DNA of 64,000 bases, taken from assembly GCA_963695705.1 (NCBI GenBank), contig CAVOHB010000009.1, forward strand, positions 992,001-1,056,000. Direction: 5' to 3'. Numbering within the stretch: position 1 is the stretch's first letter; the number at the start of each line of letters is the position of its first letter. This DNA comes from JBKPNJ01 sp963695705 (GTDB lineage Bacteria > Actinomycetota > Actinomycetes > Propionibacteriales > Nocardioidaceae). Shown piece by piece: positions 9,733 to 18,483 of this stretch. The notes under the pieces were generated by a model. That model was not told the origin of the DNA and ran no database searches. It was given only the letters and a program-made list of their open reading frames with translations. The translations under genes and the position numbers were made by a program.

Positions 9733-11333
9733 CGCCGGATCGCCTGCTCCCCCGTGGACTGATCCCCGGCCGCCGGGGCAAGGTCCTCGAGGACCGCTCG
9801 CGCCGTCGCACGGTCGTCGAACGGGTGCACGACGCCGGCGATCTCCTGGCCCTGCTCGTGGCCCTTGCCGGCGACGATGACGCAGTCCCCCGGCCCGGAC
9901 TCGGCGATGGCGAAGGCGATCGCCGAACGCCGGTCGCCGATCTCGCGGATCGAGGCCCGCTCGGCCGGTGCGACGCTTCCGGCTCCCGCGAGCAGTGCAG
10001 CCCGGATGTGGGCGGGATCCTCTGTCCGCGGGTTGTCGTCGGTCACGATCAGTCGATCGGCGAGCCGGGCTGCCACCTCGCCCATCAGGCGGCGCTTGCC
10101 CTGGTCCCGGTCGCCCCCGGCACCGAGCACGACCGTGAGGGTCCCGGCGCACAGCCGCCGCATCGCCTCCAGGGCGGCCGTCACGGCGTCCGGTTTGTGG
10201 GCGTAGTCCACCACCACGAGGATCCCCGTCGACGTGGGGACCCGCTCCATTCGCCCGTCGACGCCGGAGCGGTCCCCGACGCCGCCGATGGCCTCGTCGA
10301 GCGGCAGACCGCATTCGGCCAGCGCCGCGACGGCCGCCAAGGCGTTGGCCACATTGAAGTCGCCGGACAGTTGCACGCGCGCCGGGTGTCCGTCGCCGTC
10401 CGGGTCGACCACGGTGAACGTCGACCCCTGGTCGCTGGAGTCGACCTCGACGGCCCGCCAGTCCGCGGGTCCGCCGTCGGCTGAGAAAGTCCGGGTCTCG
10501 AGCTCGGTCAGGTCGACCAGCCGTCGACCGTAGTCGTCGTCGACGTTGACCAGGGCACGCCGGGCCCGGGCCCGGGTGAACAGTGACGCCTTGGCCGCGA
10601 AGTAGTCCTCGAGGTCGGCGTGGAAGTCCAGGTGGTCGCGACCCAGGTTGGTGAACACCGCGAGGTCGAAGACCACGCCGTCCACCCGGCCCATCACCAG
10701 GGCGTGGCTCGACACCTCCATCGCGCACACGGACACGCCGCTCTCGCGCATCACCGCGTACAGCGCGTGCAGCTCGGGCGCCTCAGGAGTCGTCAGCCGG
10801 CTCGAGACAGCGCGGCCGCGGATGAACGTGCCGTTCGTCCCGATCCTCGCGGCCGTTCCGCCGGCGGCCTCGGCGCCCGACTCCATCAGCGCCGTCGTCG
10901 TCGTCTTGCCATGTGTGCCGGTGACCCCGATCACGGTGAGCGCGGATGCGGGATCCCCGTAGAGCCGGGCGGCCAGCCCGCCCAGGACCGCCCGCGGGTC
11001 GGGAACGACCACCGCCGGGAGACCAGCCTGCGACACCGGCCCGGTTCCGGTCGGGTCGGTCAGTGCCGCAACCGCAGCCCGCTCGGCGGCCTCGGCGGCG
11101 AAGTGAGCGCCGTGCTCGGTCGCTCCGGGCAGGGCGGCGAACAGGTCTCCAGGATGCACCGAGCGTGAGTCGTGGGTGATGCCGGTCACGGCGGGGTCGG
11201 CGTCGGGAGCGGTCACGCCGAGCCATTCGGCGATGTCACGCAGCCGCCACGGGCGTACGCGGCTGGGTCGCATCGGCATCGCAGCGGTCGCCTGGGGTTG
11301 GGCAGGCACGGGCGTGAGGCTATCGGCGCTCAC
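9729..11333 (-). CDS. murE: UDP-MurNAc-L-Ala-D-Glu--diaminopimelate ligase MurE
   Basis: MurE adds the third stem-peptide residue. The 534-residue product has the ATP loop GTHGKTT (139-145), the substrate block TTPEAPELHALY, EVSSHALVMGRV, and the diagnostic DNPR motif (433-436), which marks DAP-adding rather than lysine-adding enzymes. LL-DAP versus meso-DAP cannot be told from this. The start is the GTG at 11331-11333, overlapping the ftsI stop as GTGA. The first ~20 residues are low-complexity. Confidence 0.96.
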   Translation of the reverse strand: MSADSLTPVPAQPQATAAMPMRPSRVRPWRLRDIAEWLGVTAPDADPAVTGITHDSRSVHPGDLFAALPGATEHGAHFAAEAAERAAVAALTDPTGTGPVSQAGLPAVVVPDPRAVLGGLAARLYGDPASALTVIGVTGTHGKTTTTALMESGAEAAGGTAARIGTNGTFIRGRAVSSRLTTPEAPELHALYAVMRESGVSVCAMEVSSHALVMGRVDGVVFDLAVFTNLGRDHLDFHADLEDYFAAKASLFTRARARRALVNVDDDYGRRLVDLTELETRTFSADGGPADWRAVEVDSSDQGSTFTVVDPDGDGHPARVQLSGDFNVANALAAVAALAECGLPLDEAIGGVGDRSGVDGRMERVPTSTGILVVVDYAHKPDAVTAALEAMRRLCAGTLTVVLGAGGDRDQGKRRLMGEVAARLADRLIVTDDNPRTEDPAHIRAALLAGAGSVAPAERASIREIGDRRSAIAFAIAESGPGDCVIVAGKGHEQGQEIAGVVHPFDDRATARAVLEDLAPAAGDQSTGEQAIRR

Positions 11334-13258
11334 CAGGTCATCGGGAGCCTGGGGGCTGTCGAGCCGGTCGGCGCGACGCCGTACTTCTGCAGGGCGTAGG
11401 CCATGATGTCGTGGAACACCGGGCCGCCGGCCGAACCTCCGCCGCTGCCGTCCTTGGGGTCCTGGATGACGATGTAGATCAGAAATCGTGGCTTGTCGGC
11501 CGGGGCGAACCCGCCGAAGGAGATGGTGAAGCCGTGGTAGCCACCGGCGACCGCCCGCTGTGCCGTGCCCGTCTTGCCCGCGACCCGGTAGCCGGGAATC
11601 GCGGCGGCGGGTGCGGTGCCGTTGGGGCCGGTGACCTCCTCCATCATCCTGCCGACAGCGTGCGCGGCGCGCGCGCTGATCACCCGGTGCTGCTGCGGGG
11701 CGGGCGCCGGTGTGAGATCGCCGTCCGCATCGATCGTGCCGGCGATCAAGGTGGGGTCGATGCGGACGCCGCCGTTGGCAACCGTCGCCAGGGCCGCCGC
11801 CATCTGCACGGTGTTGACCGACAGACCCTGGCCGAACGCGATCGTGTCGTGGTTGAGCCGCTGCCAGTCGGTGCCCTTCGGCAGCAGTCCGGCGCTCTCT
11901 CCGGGCAGCCCGATGTCGGTGAGCTGACCGAGCCCGAATGAGCGCAGGTAGTGATAGAGCGTCGCGCTCGGCATCTGCTCCGACGACAACACTGTGCCGA
12001 TGTTCGACGACTGGGCGATGACCCCGGTAGTCGTCAGGTGCAGGGTGCCGTGGGTCCACCAGTCGTGGATCGTGTGGCCTTCCCGGCTCAGGGTCGGCGG
12101 AACGGTCACCTCCGTGCGAGGGGTGACGTACCCGCCGTCGATCAGCGCGCTGAAGGTCAGCACCTTCTCCACCGAGCCTGGTTCGTAGATGTCCTCGATC
12201 GCCCGGCTGCCGACGTTGGCGTCCCGCCCACCGGCGGGGTCGCTGGCATCGATGGTGGGCGCGTCGGCGAGCCCGAGGATCTGCCCGGTGTGTGTGTCCA
12301 GGACCACAGCGGAGCCGGACAGCGCACCGGTCTGACGCACGGCGGTGGCGAGCCGGCGTTGGAGGTACCACTGCAGGTCGCTGTCGATGGTCAGCTGCAG
12401 CCCGGTGCCCTGCTGCGGCGGGACCGTGCTGGAGTTCGCGAGCGGGATGCGCGCGCCGTCCGGTCCCTGCTCGAAGGTCTCTGACCCGTCCTTGCCCGCC
12501 AGCTGGCTGTCATAGGCGTACTCGAGGCCGGACAGCCCGGTGCCGTCGGTGCCGACGAACCCGACCATGTTGGCGGCGACGTCGTGGTCCGGGTAGTTCC
12601 TGATCGGGTCGTTGTAGTCGAAGACGCCGGTCAGGTGCTTGGCGTCGAGCTCGGCCATCACAGAGTCCGCCTTGCCCTGCGGCAGGTAGCGGGCCAGATA
12701 GGCGAAGCGGCTCTCGGGAGTGCGCAGCGTGTCGACGAGGTCGAAGTAGTCCAGTCCCAGGCGGGCGTGCAGGACCGCGGCGATCTGCAGCGCCTGGTCG
12801 GCGGTCATCGACGGGTCGGCGACGAGCATGGAACCTTCGACGGTCTGTGCGATCGGCGTCCCGAACCGGTCGACGATCGTCCCCCGCGGTGCCGGCAGGT
12901 CCACGGTCTGGGCGCCTTCGGCGGCGGCCATCGGCGCGTAGGCACTGGCGTCGATGCCCTGAAGCTGAATGAGTCGCGCGCCGAAGATCGAGATGACGAA
13001 CGCGATCGCGATGAAGCTCGAGCGGAGCCGGAACGACGATGAGTTCAGCTCAGCCCGGCGAACCCGCCGGCGGATGGCGGCGCGGCTGGGGCTCCGCCGC
13101 CGCTGCGGGGTGGCGGGTCTACGCGGCGAGCCCGCCCTGCCCGACTTCCTGGGGGTGCCCGACCGGGGTGCGCCCGACCGCTTGGGCTGCACAGCGCGTC
13201 GAGGGCGGCCACCGGAGCCCGCAGGTCCCGAGCCGGAGCCGCTCCTGCGCTGGGTCAC
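11330..13258 (-). CDS. ftsI: Septal penicillin-binding protein FtsI / PBP3 (transpeptidase)
   Basis: FtsI crosslinks septal peptidoglycan as the partner of FtsW. The 642-residue class B PBP begins with a very basic, Arg/Ser/Pro/Gly-rich cytoplasmic tail of about 75 residues, then one membrane anchor (about 82-99), a dimerisation domain and the transpeptidase domain. Catalytic motifs are SVEK (nucleophile Ser362), SSN (417-419) and KTG (562-564). The GTG start at 13258 has a TAGGAGAA-like ribosome site and follows the ftsL stop after 11 bases. The stop overlaps murE. Confidence 0.96.
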   Translation of the reverse strand: MTQRRSGSGSGPAGSGGRPRRAVQPKRSGAPRSGTPRKSGRAGSPRRPATPQRRRSPSRAAIRRRVRRAELNSSSFRLRSSFIAIAFVISIFGARLIQLQGIDASAYAPMAAAEGAQTVDLPAPRGTIVDRFGTPIAQTVEGSMLVADPSMTADQALQIAAVLHARLGLDYFDLVDTLRTPESRFAYLARYLPQGKADSVMAELDAKHLTGVFDYNDPIRNYPDHDVAANMVGFVGTDGTGLSGLEYAYDSQLAGKDGSETFEQGPDGARIPLANSSTVPPQQGTGLQLTIDSDLQWYLQRRLATAVRQTGALSGSAVVLDTHTGQILGLADAPTIDASDPAGGRDANVGSRAIEDIYEPGSVEKVLTFSALIDGGYVTPRTEVTVPPTLSREGHTIHDWWTHGTLHLTTTGVIAQSSNIGTVLSSEQMPSATLYHYLRSFGLGQLTDIGLPGESAGLLPKGTDWQRLNHDTIAFGQGLSVNTVQMAAALATVANGGVRIDPTLIAGTIDADGDLTPAPAPQQHRVISARAAHAVGRMMEEVTGPNGTAPAAAIPGYRVAGKTGTAQRAVAGGYHGFTISFGGFAPADKPRFLIYIVIQDPKDGSGGGSAGGPVFHDIMAYALQKYGVAPTGSTAPRLPMTW

Positions 13259-13269
13259 CGGCGATTCTC

Positions 13270-13884
13270 CTACCTCTGCGTCTGTGGGGACTGCGGCTTC
13301 CGCGTCTGTTGGGAGGGCTGTGACTGGTGTGTCTGGTGGGAGCCTTGGTGGCCATTGTTACCTGATTGCTGCTGCCCATGCGTGTTGTGCGGCGTCGTGT
13401 CGGGTCCGGTTGCCTGGCCGTGGCCGCGGTGGTGATGACGGACCGGCGGTGGCGGAGGCGGCGGCCGAAGCTCCGGCCCGGTCCCCGGGATCGCCGGCGC
13501 GGGTGAACCCAGCACCTGGCCGCTGGCGGCGTCGATGAACACCGGGTTGGTGTTCGGAACCATGCCCAGGTGCTGGGCCACGCGGGCGAGCCGCTGCGGG
13601 TTCTGCAAGGTCGAGACCTCCAGCTCCAGGTCGTGTTGCCGGGTGCTGAGCGCGACCTGTCTGGTCTGCAACGCGGCGGCTTGGAACGCGCCCTGCTGGA
13701 GCGAGGTGTTGAGAACGAGCAGTCCGACCAGGCCGGCGCCGAGCAGCAGCAGCATGAGGATCACGAACGGGACGCGTGCGACGCGGGGCGCGCGCTGCGG
13801 GACGACGGTGAGCCGGGCCCGGTCGTGGGCGGACTCGAGGAACCGCGGCATCCGGCCCCTGGCCTGTCCGAGGAATGTGCTCAC
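13270..13884 (-). CDS. ftsL: FtsL-like divisome protein with long His/Gln-rich tail
   Basis: Position between rsmH and ftsI, small size and topology identify an FtsL-type bitopic protein. The 204-residue product has a basic cytoplasmic N-terminus, one membrane segment (about residues 34-55, VPFVILMLLLLGAGLVGLL) and a periplasmic coiled-coil region (LQTRQVALSTRQHDLELEVS), then QNPQRLARVAQHLGM typical of FtsL/septum-formation initiators. The last ~75 residues are unusual: a proline run, then HHHRGHGQ and many Asn, Gln and His. The GTG start at 13884 overlaps the rsmH stop as GTGA. Because of the rsmH frameshift this frame looks fused to the 5' half of rsmH. Confidence 0.85.
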   Translation of the reverse strand: MSTFLGQARGRMPRFLESAHDRARLTVVPQRAPRVARVPFVILMLLLLGAGLVGLLVLNTSLQQGAFQAAALQTRQVALSTRQHDLELEVSTLQNPQRLARVAQHLGMVPNTNPVFIDAASGQVLGSPAPAIPGTGPELRPPPPPPPVRHHHRGHGQATGPDTTPHNTHGQQQSGNNGHQGSHQTHQSQPSQQTRKPQSPQTQR

Positions 13885-14835
13885 GCGACCTCCCTGATCC
13901 GTTCGGCAGCACGCAATCGGACCGAGGCGGCCCGGGGGTTCGACTCGACCTCGGCCGCGGTGGCCCGCTCGGCTCCGCGGGTAAGGAGCCGCAGCTCGGG
14001 CTCGAGCCCGCGCGCGACCACCGGGAGGTCGTCGGGGACGTCGGGCCGGCTGCGCCCGACGATCGCCCGCTTGGTCAGCCGGTCCTCCAGCGAGTGGTAC
14101 GAGAGGACGACGATCCGGCCGCCCACGGCGAGCGCGTCGATGGCCATCGGCAGCGCCCGGCGCAGAACCGCCAGCTCGTCGTTGACCTCGATGCGGAGCG
14201 CCTGGAAGGTGCGCTTGGCGGGATGGCCGCCGCTGCGCCTGCGCGGGCGCGGGGATGGAGTCGCGGATCAGTGAGACCAGACGAGCGCTCGAGGTGAAGG
14301 GCTCTCGCTCGCGCTCCCGGACGATCGCAACCGCGATCCGGCGGGCGAAGCGCTCCTCGCCGTAGGTGCGCAGCACCCGGGCGAGCTCCGCCACGGAGTA
14401 TGTATTGACGATGTCGGCGGCGCTCGGTCCTCCGGACGGATCCATCCGCATGTCCAGCGGCGCGTCCTGCGCGTAGACGAATCCGCGGTCCGTCTCGTCC
14501 AGCTGCATCGACGAGACGCCGAGATCGAACAGCACGCCGCGGACGGCCTCGATCCCGAGACCGTCGAGGACCTCGGCGAGCGTGTCGTAGACCGCATGCA
14601 CCAGCGTGATGCGCTCCGCGTGCGGCGCCAACCCGGCCCGTGCGATCTCGAGGGCACCGAGGTCGCGATCGACGCCGACCAGCCGCGCGTCAGGGCACCG
14701 GTCGAGGACGGCCCGGGCGTGGCCCCCCGACCCGACCGTCGCATCGACGAGCACGGCGCCGGGCTCGGACAGGGCCGGTGCGACAAGGGCGACGACCCGG
14801 TCGACCAGGACGGGCACATGCCCGGAGGCTGGCAT
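13881..14835 (-). pseudogene. rsmH: 16S rRNA m4C1402 methyltransferase RsmH (MraW), interrupted by a +1 frameshift
   Basis: RsmH N4-methylates C1402 of 16S rRNA. The N-terminal part starts at the ATG at 14835 with the SAM site VLVDATVGSGGHARAVL and continues through FDLGVSSMQLDETDRGF and PLDMRMDPSGGPSA up to SLIRDSIPAPA. The expected continuation HPAKRTFQALRIEVNDE and then VVLSYHSLEDRLTK is present but one base later, ending in REVA at 13881. The break lies between about 14226 and 14253. Skipping one C at 14241 gives SIPAPARRSGGHPAKRTF, as in intact homologues. Repaired length would be about 317 residues. Genuine mutation and sequencing error cannot be told apart here. Confidence 0.88.
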
Positions 14836-14841
14836 CCTGGC

Positions 14842-15075
14842 TCAGTCCACCAACCGGGTCAGGAGTATGAGGGCCGTCGCCATCACCAGCGACATCACCG
14901 CGGAGAACGCGATGACGGCAACACCGTCCCGGACGTCCTCACGCACACGCCGAGGGGCCGGCGGCGCGACCGCGCGGGTCTGGCGTCGGGCTGGCTGCCA
15001 GGGGCCATCCGACGGGCCCTCCCCGTGAATGCCCGCATCCTGGCTGCCCCGGTGGGCAGCATCGACGACGTCCAT
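14842..15075 (-). CDS. Small single-membrane-segment protein of the dcw cluster, unknown function
   Basis: A 77-residue product has a hydrophilic, Pro/Arg-rich first part and a C-terminal membrane segment (about 50-74, VAVIAFSAVMSLVMATALIL). It starts at the ATG at 15075 behind a good AGGGG ribosome site and ends 6 bases before the rsmH start, as expected for a real operon member. I do not recognise a named family. It might be the 3' part of a longer protein beginning near 15349, but that would need a frame change. Confidence 0.6.
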   Translation of the reverse strand: MDVVDAAHRGSQDAGIHGEGPSDGPWQPARRQTRAVAPPAPRRVREDVRDGVAVIAFSAVMSLVMATALILLTRLVD

Positions 15076-15365
15076 CTCGACCCCTCATGTCGTACCGGGT
15101 GGTGCCTGTCTGTGCCTCACCGGGCCGCACCGGCCCGGCGGTGTTCGCGGTCCTGACCGGAGGGTTCGTCCGGCCAGGTCCCCGTCCGCTTGCTCTGGCC
15201 GAGCGCTTCTTCTGGCACCGGGGAAGGTGTGTCAGAAGGGGCGAGAGGAGCGGACTGAGGCCTGGTCGTACGACGTGCCTGGGTCGTCGGGGCGGTTCTG
15301 TTGGTTTGGGTTCGGTTGGTTTGGGTTCGGATGAGGGGTCGTCGGACATTTGGCGAACCGTGCGA
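15076..15365 (-). other. mraZ-to-small-gene gap with tandem repeat and stem-loop
   Basis: These 290 bases contain no secure gene. On the minus strand a frame beginning at the ATG at 15349 reads MSDDPSSEPKPTEPKPTEP and then Arg/Pro-rich sequence. Its 15-base tandem repeat (about 15299-15330) is striking, but it has no recognisable domain and later overlaps the small membrane-protein gene in another frame. A CCGGGCC / GGCCCGG stem (15120-15138, 5-base loop) could act as an attenuator or terminator between mraZ and the rest of the operon. Confidence 0.45.
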
Positions 15366-15806
15366 CTAGATGACGCCTGGCAGTACCTCCTCTGAGAGTT
15401 CGGAGAAGGCGCTCTCCTGCTCGTCGGAGTAGTCGGTCCACAACTGCGAGTCCCAGATCTCGACACGGTTCATGGCGCCGATCACCACACACTCCCGGGT
15501 GAGTCCGGCGTACTCACGCAGCATCGGGGGGATGGTGATGCGACCCTGCTTGTCCGGCTTCTCGTCGGATGCACCGGCGAACAGCATGCGCATGAAGTCG
15601 CGGGCCCGCTTGTTGGTGACAGGTGCCCGGCGCATCTGCTCAGTGAGCGCGGCGAACTCGGCCTGCGGCCACACGTAGAGGCACCGGTCCTGCCCTCGGG
15701 TGATCACCAGGCCCTCCAGCAGCTCGTCGCGGAACTTGGCCGGGAGGATCAGCCGACCCTTGTCATCCAGTCGGGGCGTGTGGGTCCCGAAAAACAAGCG
15801 ACCCAC
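15366..15806 (-). CDS. mraZ: Transcriptional regulator MraZ
   Basis: MraZ is a ring-forming DNA-binding protein with two AbrB-like domains that controls the dcw operon, often repressing its own promoter. The 146-residue product shows both copies of the signature: DDKGRLILPAKFRDEL (about 14-29) and DKQGRITIPPMLREYA (about 85-100). The GTG start at 15806 gives MGRLFFGTHTPRLDDKGR, the normal N-terminus. A GGAGG/AAGGGG ribosome region precedes it. Four 10-base-spaced GTGG repeats directly upstream are the likely operator. Confidence 0.95.
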   Translation of the reverse strand: MGRLFFGTHTPRLDDKGRLILPAKFRDELLEGLVITRGQDRCLYVWPQAEFAALTEQMRRAPVTNKRARDFMRMLFAGASDEKPDKQGRITIPPMLREYAGLTRECVVIGAMNRVEIWDSQLWTDYSDEQESAFSELSEEVLPGVI

Positions 15807-15818
15807 CCCTTCCGTCCT

Positions 15819-15858
15819 CCACTGCGCGCCACTCTACTCCACAAACCCCCACCGTCAA
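15819..15858 (-). promoter_or_regulatory. mraZ promoter with four MraZ boxes
   Basis: On the minus strand TTGACG (15853-15858) and TAGAGT (15831-15836) form a -35/-10 pair with 16-base spacing. Four GTGG repeats occur at exact 10-base intervals (15849-15852, 15839-15842, 15829-15832, 15819-15822), spanning from the spacer past the -10 box. Spaced GTGG/TGGG direct repeats are the known MraZ binding pattern, so autoregulation of the dcw operon is inferred. Confidence 0.85.
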
Positions 15859-16181
15859 CGTCATCCGGCGCAGGTTGGCGTCGAAATGTCGGCTGGGACG
15901 GAGGTGACGACGGTGGCAGCGTCCAACCGGGCTGACTGCGGCCGACGCGGTTCCCTGTCCGACGTACATTGGCCAGGCCGGCTTTGCTCATCGCCCGCCC
16001 GGGTTAGCATCTAGTCGGGCGAACGTCATCACATCGTTATGTCGATGACGCGAGTCCTGGGTTCGGCAGTTGTCACGATCTGTGAGGCGGCACCGTGGCG
16101 TCGACAGCCGGCACCGTGCAACCGATGAGAGCGGCAACGCAAAACGCCGCGTCGGCGACCGACGTGGCAGGTGGAGGGACT
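15859..16181. other. Divergent intergenic region between mraZ and the moxR operon
   Basis: Beyond the mraZ promoter I see no gene here. On the plus strand TAGCAT near 16004-16009 is a possible -10 box for the moxR operon; a matching -35 is not clear. An alternative moxR reading begins at the GTG at 16095 and would occupy the end of this stretch. Confidence 0.4.
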
Positions 16182-17192
16182 GTGACGACCGAGGCGACGG
16201 GTGACCAGCTCGTGCGTGGCAGGGCCGACGACCTGGACATGCTCGCGCAGGTGGCACGACGGATCCGCAGCGCGATCGAGAGTGTGATCGAGGGCAAGCC
16301 CGACGTCGTCCGGACCGCGCTGACGGTGTTGCTCGCCGAGGGCCACTTGCTGATCGAGGACGTGCCCGGCGTGGGCAAGACGATGCTCGCCAAAGCGCTC
16401 GCCCGTTCGATCGACTGCTCGGTCCGGCGGATCCAGTTCACCCCCGACCTGCTGCCCTCCGACGTCACCGGGGTCTCGGTCTACAACCAGGAGACCCGGG
16501 ACTTCGAGTTCCGGCCCGGCGGCGTGTTCGCCAACATCGTGGTCGGCGACGAGATCAACCGGGCATCCCCCAAGACCCAGTCGGCCCTGCTGGAGAGCAT
16601 GGAGGAGCGTCAGGTCACCGTCGACGGCACGACGTACGAGCTGGACCGGCCGTTCATGGTGATCGCCACTCAGAACCCGATCGAGATGGAGGGCACGTAC
16701 CCGCTGCCAGAGGCGCAGCGTGACCGCTTCATGGGGCGTGTCTCGATGGGATACCCCGTCGAGGACGCCGAGATCGCCATGCTCGACTCCCACTCCGCGG
16801 CCAATCCGCTCGACGACCTCGAGCCGGTCACCGACGCCCGCGAGATCGCCAAGCTCATCAACGTCGTCCACAACGTCTACGTGTCCGACGCGGTGAAGCG
16901 CTACGCGGTGTCCATCGTCACCGCGACCCGCCGCTCCCCTGACCTCCGGCTCGGCGCTTCGCCGCGCTCGACCCTGCACCTGATCCGGGCGTCGCGGGCC
17001 ACTGCGGCGCTCGACGGCCGCGACTTCGTGCTCCCCGACGACGTACAGACGCTGGCCCAGCCGGTGCTCGCCCATCGGCTGCTGCCGGCGGTGGAGGCGC
17101 AGATCGGAGGTCGAGCCATCGAACAGATCGTGCTCGACATCCTCCGCACGGTGCCGATGCCGAAGCCGCGATCCAACGACCCCGCCGGCTGA
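16182..17192 (+). CDS. MoxR-family AAA+ ATPase
   Basis: MoxR ATPases act as chaperone-like factors and are usually encoded beside DUF58 and transglutaminase proteins, as here. The 336-residue product has Walker A EDVPGVGKTMLAKALA (about 57-72), Walker B VVGDEINRA, sensor 1 IATQNPIEMEGTYPLPEAQ and the arginine-finger region DRFMGRVSMGYP. The GTG at 16182 is preferred because it has GGAGGG six bases upstream. The frame is open to a GTG at 16095, which would add a weakly conserved 29 residues. It leads a three-gene operon. Confidence 0.93.
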   Translation: MTTEATGDQLVRGRADDLDMLAQVARRIRSAIESVIEGKPDVVRTALTVLLAEGHLLIEDVPGVGKTMLAKALARSIDCSVRRIQFTPDLLPSDVTGVSVYNQETRDFEFRPGGVFANIVVGDEINRASPKTQSALLESMEERQVTVDGTTYELDRPFMVIATQNPIEMEGTYPLPEAQRDRFMGRVSMGYPVEDAEIAMLDSHSAANPLDDLEPVTDAREIAKLINVVHNVYVSDAVKRYAVSIVTATRRSPDLRLGASPRSTLHLIRASRATAALDGRDFVLPDDVQTLAQPVLAHRLLPAVEAQIGGRAIEQIVLDILRTVPMPKPRSNDPAG

Positions 17193-17205
17193 CCGGCGCG
17201 GACCC

Positions 17206-18483
17206 ATGACCGAGACCCTGGGTGCCCTGACCACCCGCGGACGCGCCTTCCTCGCGTCGGGCATCACCGCCGCGCTCTGCAGCATGGTCCTGGGCCAGAA
17301 GGACCTGTTGCGGGTCGGAGTCTTGTTGACGGCTCTGCCGCTGATCACCGCGCTGATCATGTCCCGGGCGCGGTACCGCATCATCTGCTCCCGCGAGGTG
17401 CAGCCACGACGGGTCCCCACCGGCTCATCGGTCACGGTGACGTTGCGGCTGCAGAACGCGGGAAGGATGCCGACCGGCGTGCTGCTGCTGGAGGACCAGG
17501 TGCCCTACGTCCTGGGGACACGGCCGCGGTTCGTCGTGGACCAGATGGGTCCACGCTGGCGCCGTGAGGTCGCCTACACGGTCAGGTCGGACGTCCGCGG
17601 CCGCTATGAGCTGGGCCCGATGGCCGTGCGGGTCAGCGACCCGTTCGGGCTGGTCGAGCTCACCAGGTCCTTTCCGGTCACCAGCCTGCTCACCGTCACT
17701 CCGCAGGCCCTGCCGTTGCCGAGCAGCGGCGTCAACGGCGAGTGGTCCGGCACCGGCGACAACCGGCCGAGAGCGTTCGCGGCCGCGGGCACCGAGGACG
17801 TCACGATCCGCGAGTACCGCGAGGGCGACGACCTGCGGCGGGTGCACTGGCCGAGCACGGCGCGGTCCGGCGAGCTGATGGTGCGACGGGAGGAGCAGCC
17901 GTGGCAGAGCCGATGCACGGTGTTCCTCGACACCCGCAAGATCGCCCATCGCGGCAGCGGGCCGGCATCCTCGTTCGAGTGGGCGATCACGGCGACGGCG
18001 TTGGCGGGCGTCCATCTGGCTCACCTCGGCTTCGCGCTGCGGTTGGGCACCGACGTCACCAGTGCGACCGGCGGTCAGGGTTGGCATGACCGGGGCGCCG
18101 GCTGGCAGGGGGAGACCGACTCGCTGCTGGACATGCTGGCAGTGGCCCGGCCCTCCGACCGGACCCGGCTCGACATCCGTTCCATGCCCGATCAGGGCCA
18201 TCCCGGTCTGGTCGTCGCCATCGTGGGACTCCTCGAGCCCGAGGACGTGCTGTCGCTGGGCCGGCTCCGGCGCGGCAACGCCGCCGGGTTCGCGATCCTG
18301 CTCGACGCCGGCGCCTGGACCCGCGAACGGGCATCGGCCGACAAGAACCTGGCGTTGCGTACCCGGAACGCGGCCACCGCGCTGCGTCGGCAGGGATGGC
18401 AGGTAGCGGTGGCGACGACCGGCACGTCGATCGCCGACGTCTGGGGGACGCTGACCCGGCGTCCCGAGAAGCGTGCATCGTGA
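17206..18483 (+). CDS. DUF58 domain protein
   Basis: DUF58 proteins are membrane-anchored with a von Willebrand A-like fold and occur with MoxR ATPases and transglutaminases. The 425-residue product has two N-terminal hydrophobic segments (about 16-50), a beta-rich middle and the DUF58 signature DVTIREYREGDDLRRVHWPS with TARSGELMVRREEQP. It starts 13 bases after moxR and its stop overlaps the next start as GTGA, so the three genes are almost certainly cotranscribed. The precise biochemical role is unknown. Confidence 0.92.
   Translation: MTETLGALTTRGRAFLASGITAALCSMVLGQKDLLRVGVLLTALPLITALIMSRARYRIICSREVQPRRVPTGSSVTVTLRLQNAGRMPTGVLLLEDQVPYVLGTRPRFVVDQMGPRWRREVAYTVRSDVRGRYELGPMAVRVSDPFGLVELTRSFPVTSLLTVTPQALPLPSSGVNGEWSGTGDNRPRAFAAAGTEDVTIREYREGDDLRRVHWPSTARSGELMVRREEQPWQSRCTVFLDTRKIAHRGSGPASSFEWAITATALAGVHLAHLGFALRLGTDVTSATGGQGWHDRGAGWQGETDSLLDMLAVARPSDRTRLDIRSMPDQGHPGLVVAIVGLLEPEDVLSLGRLRRGNAAGFAILLDAGAWTRERASADKNLALRTRNAATALRRQGWQVAVATTGTSIADVWGTLTRRPEKRAS

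Noticed and set aside
13270..14835. A true RsmH-FtsL fusion protein
   Set aside because: The middle part is out-of-frame RsmH sequence; the real RsmH C-terminus and a coupled FtsL start are both present in the DNA.
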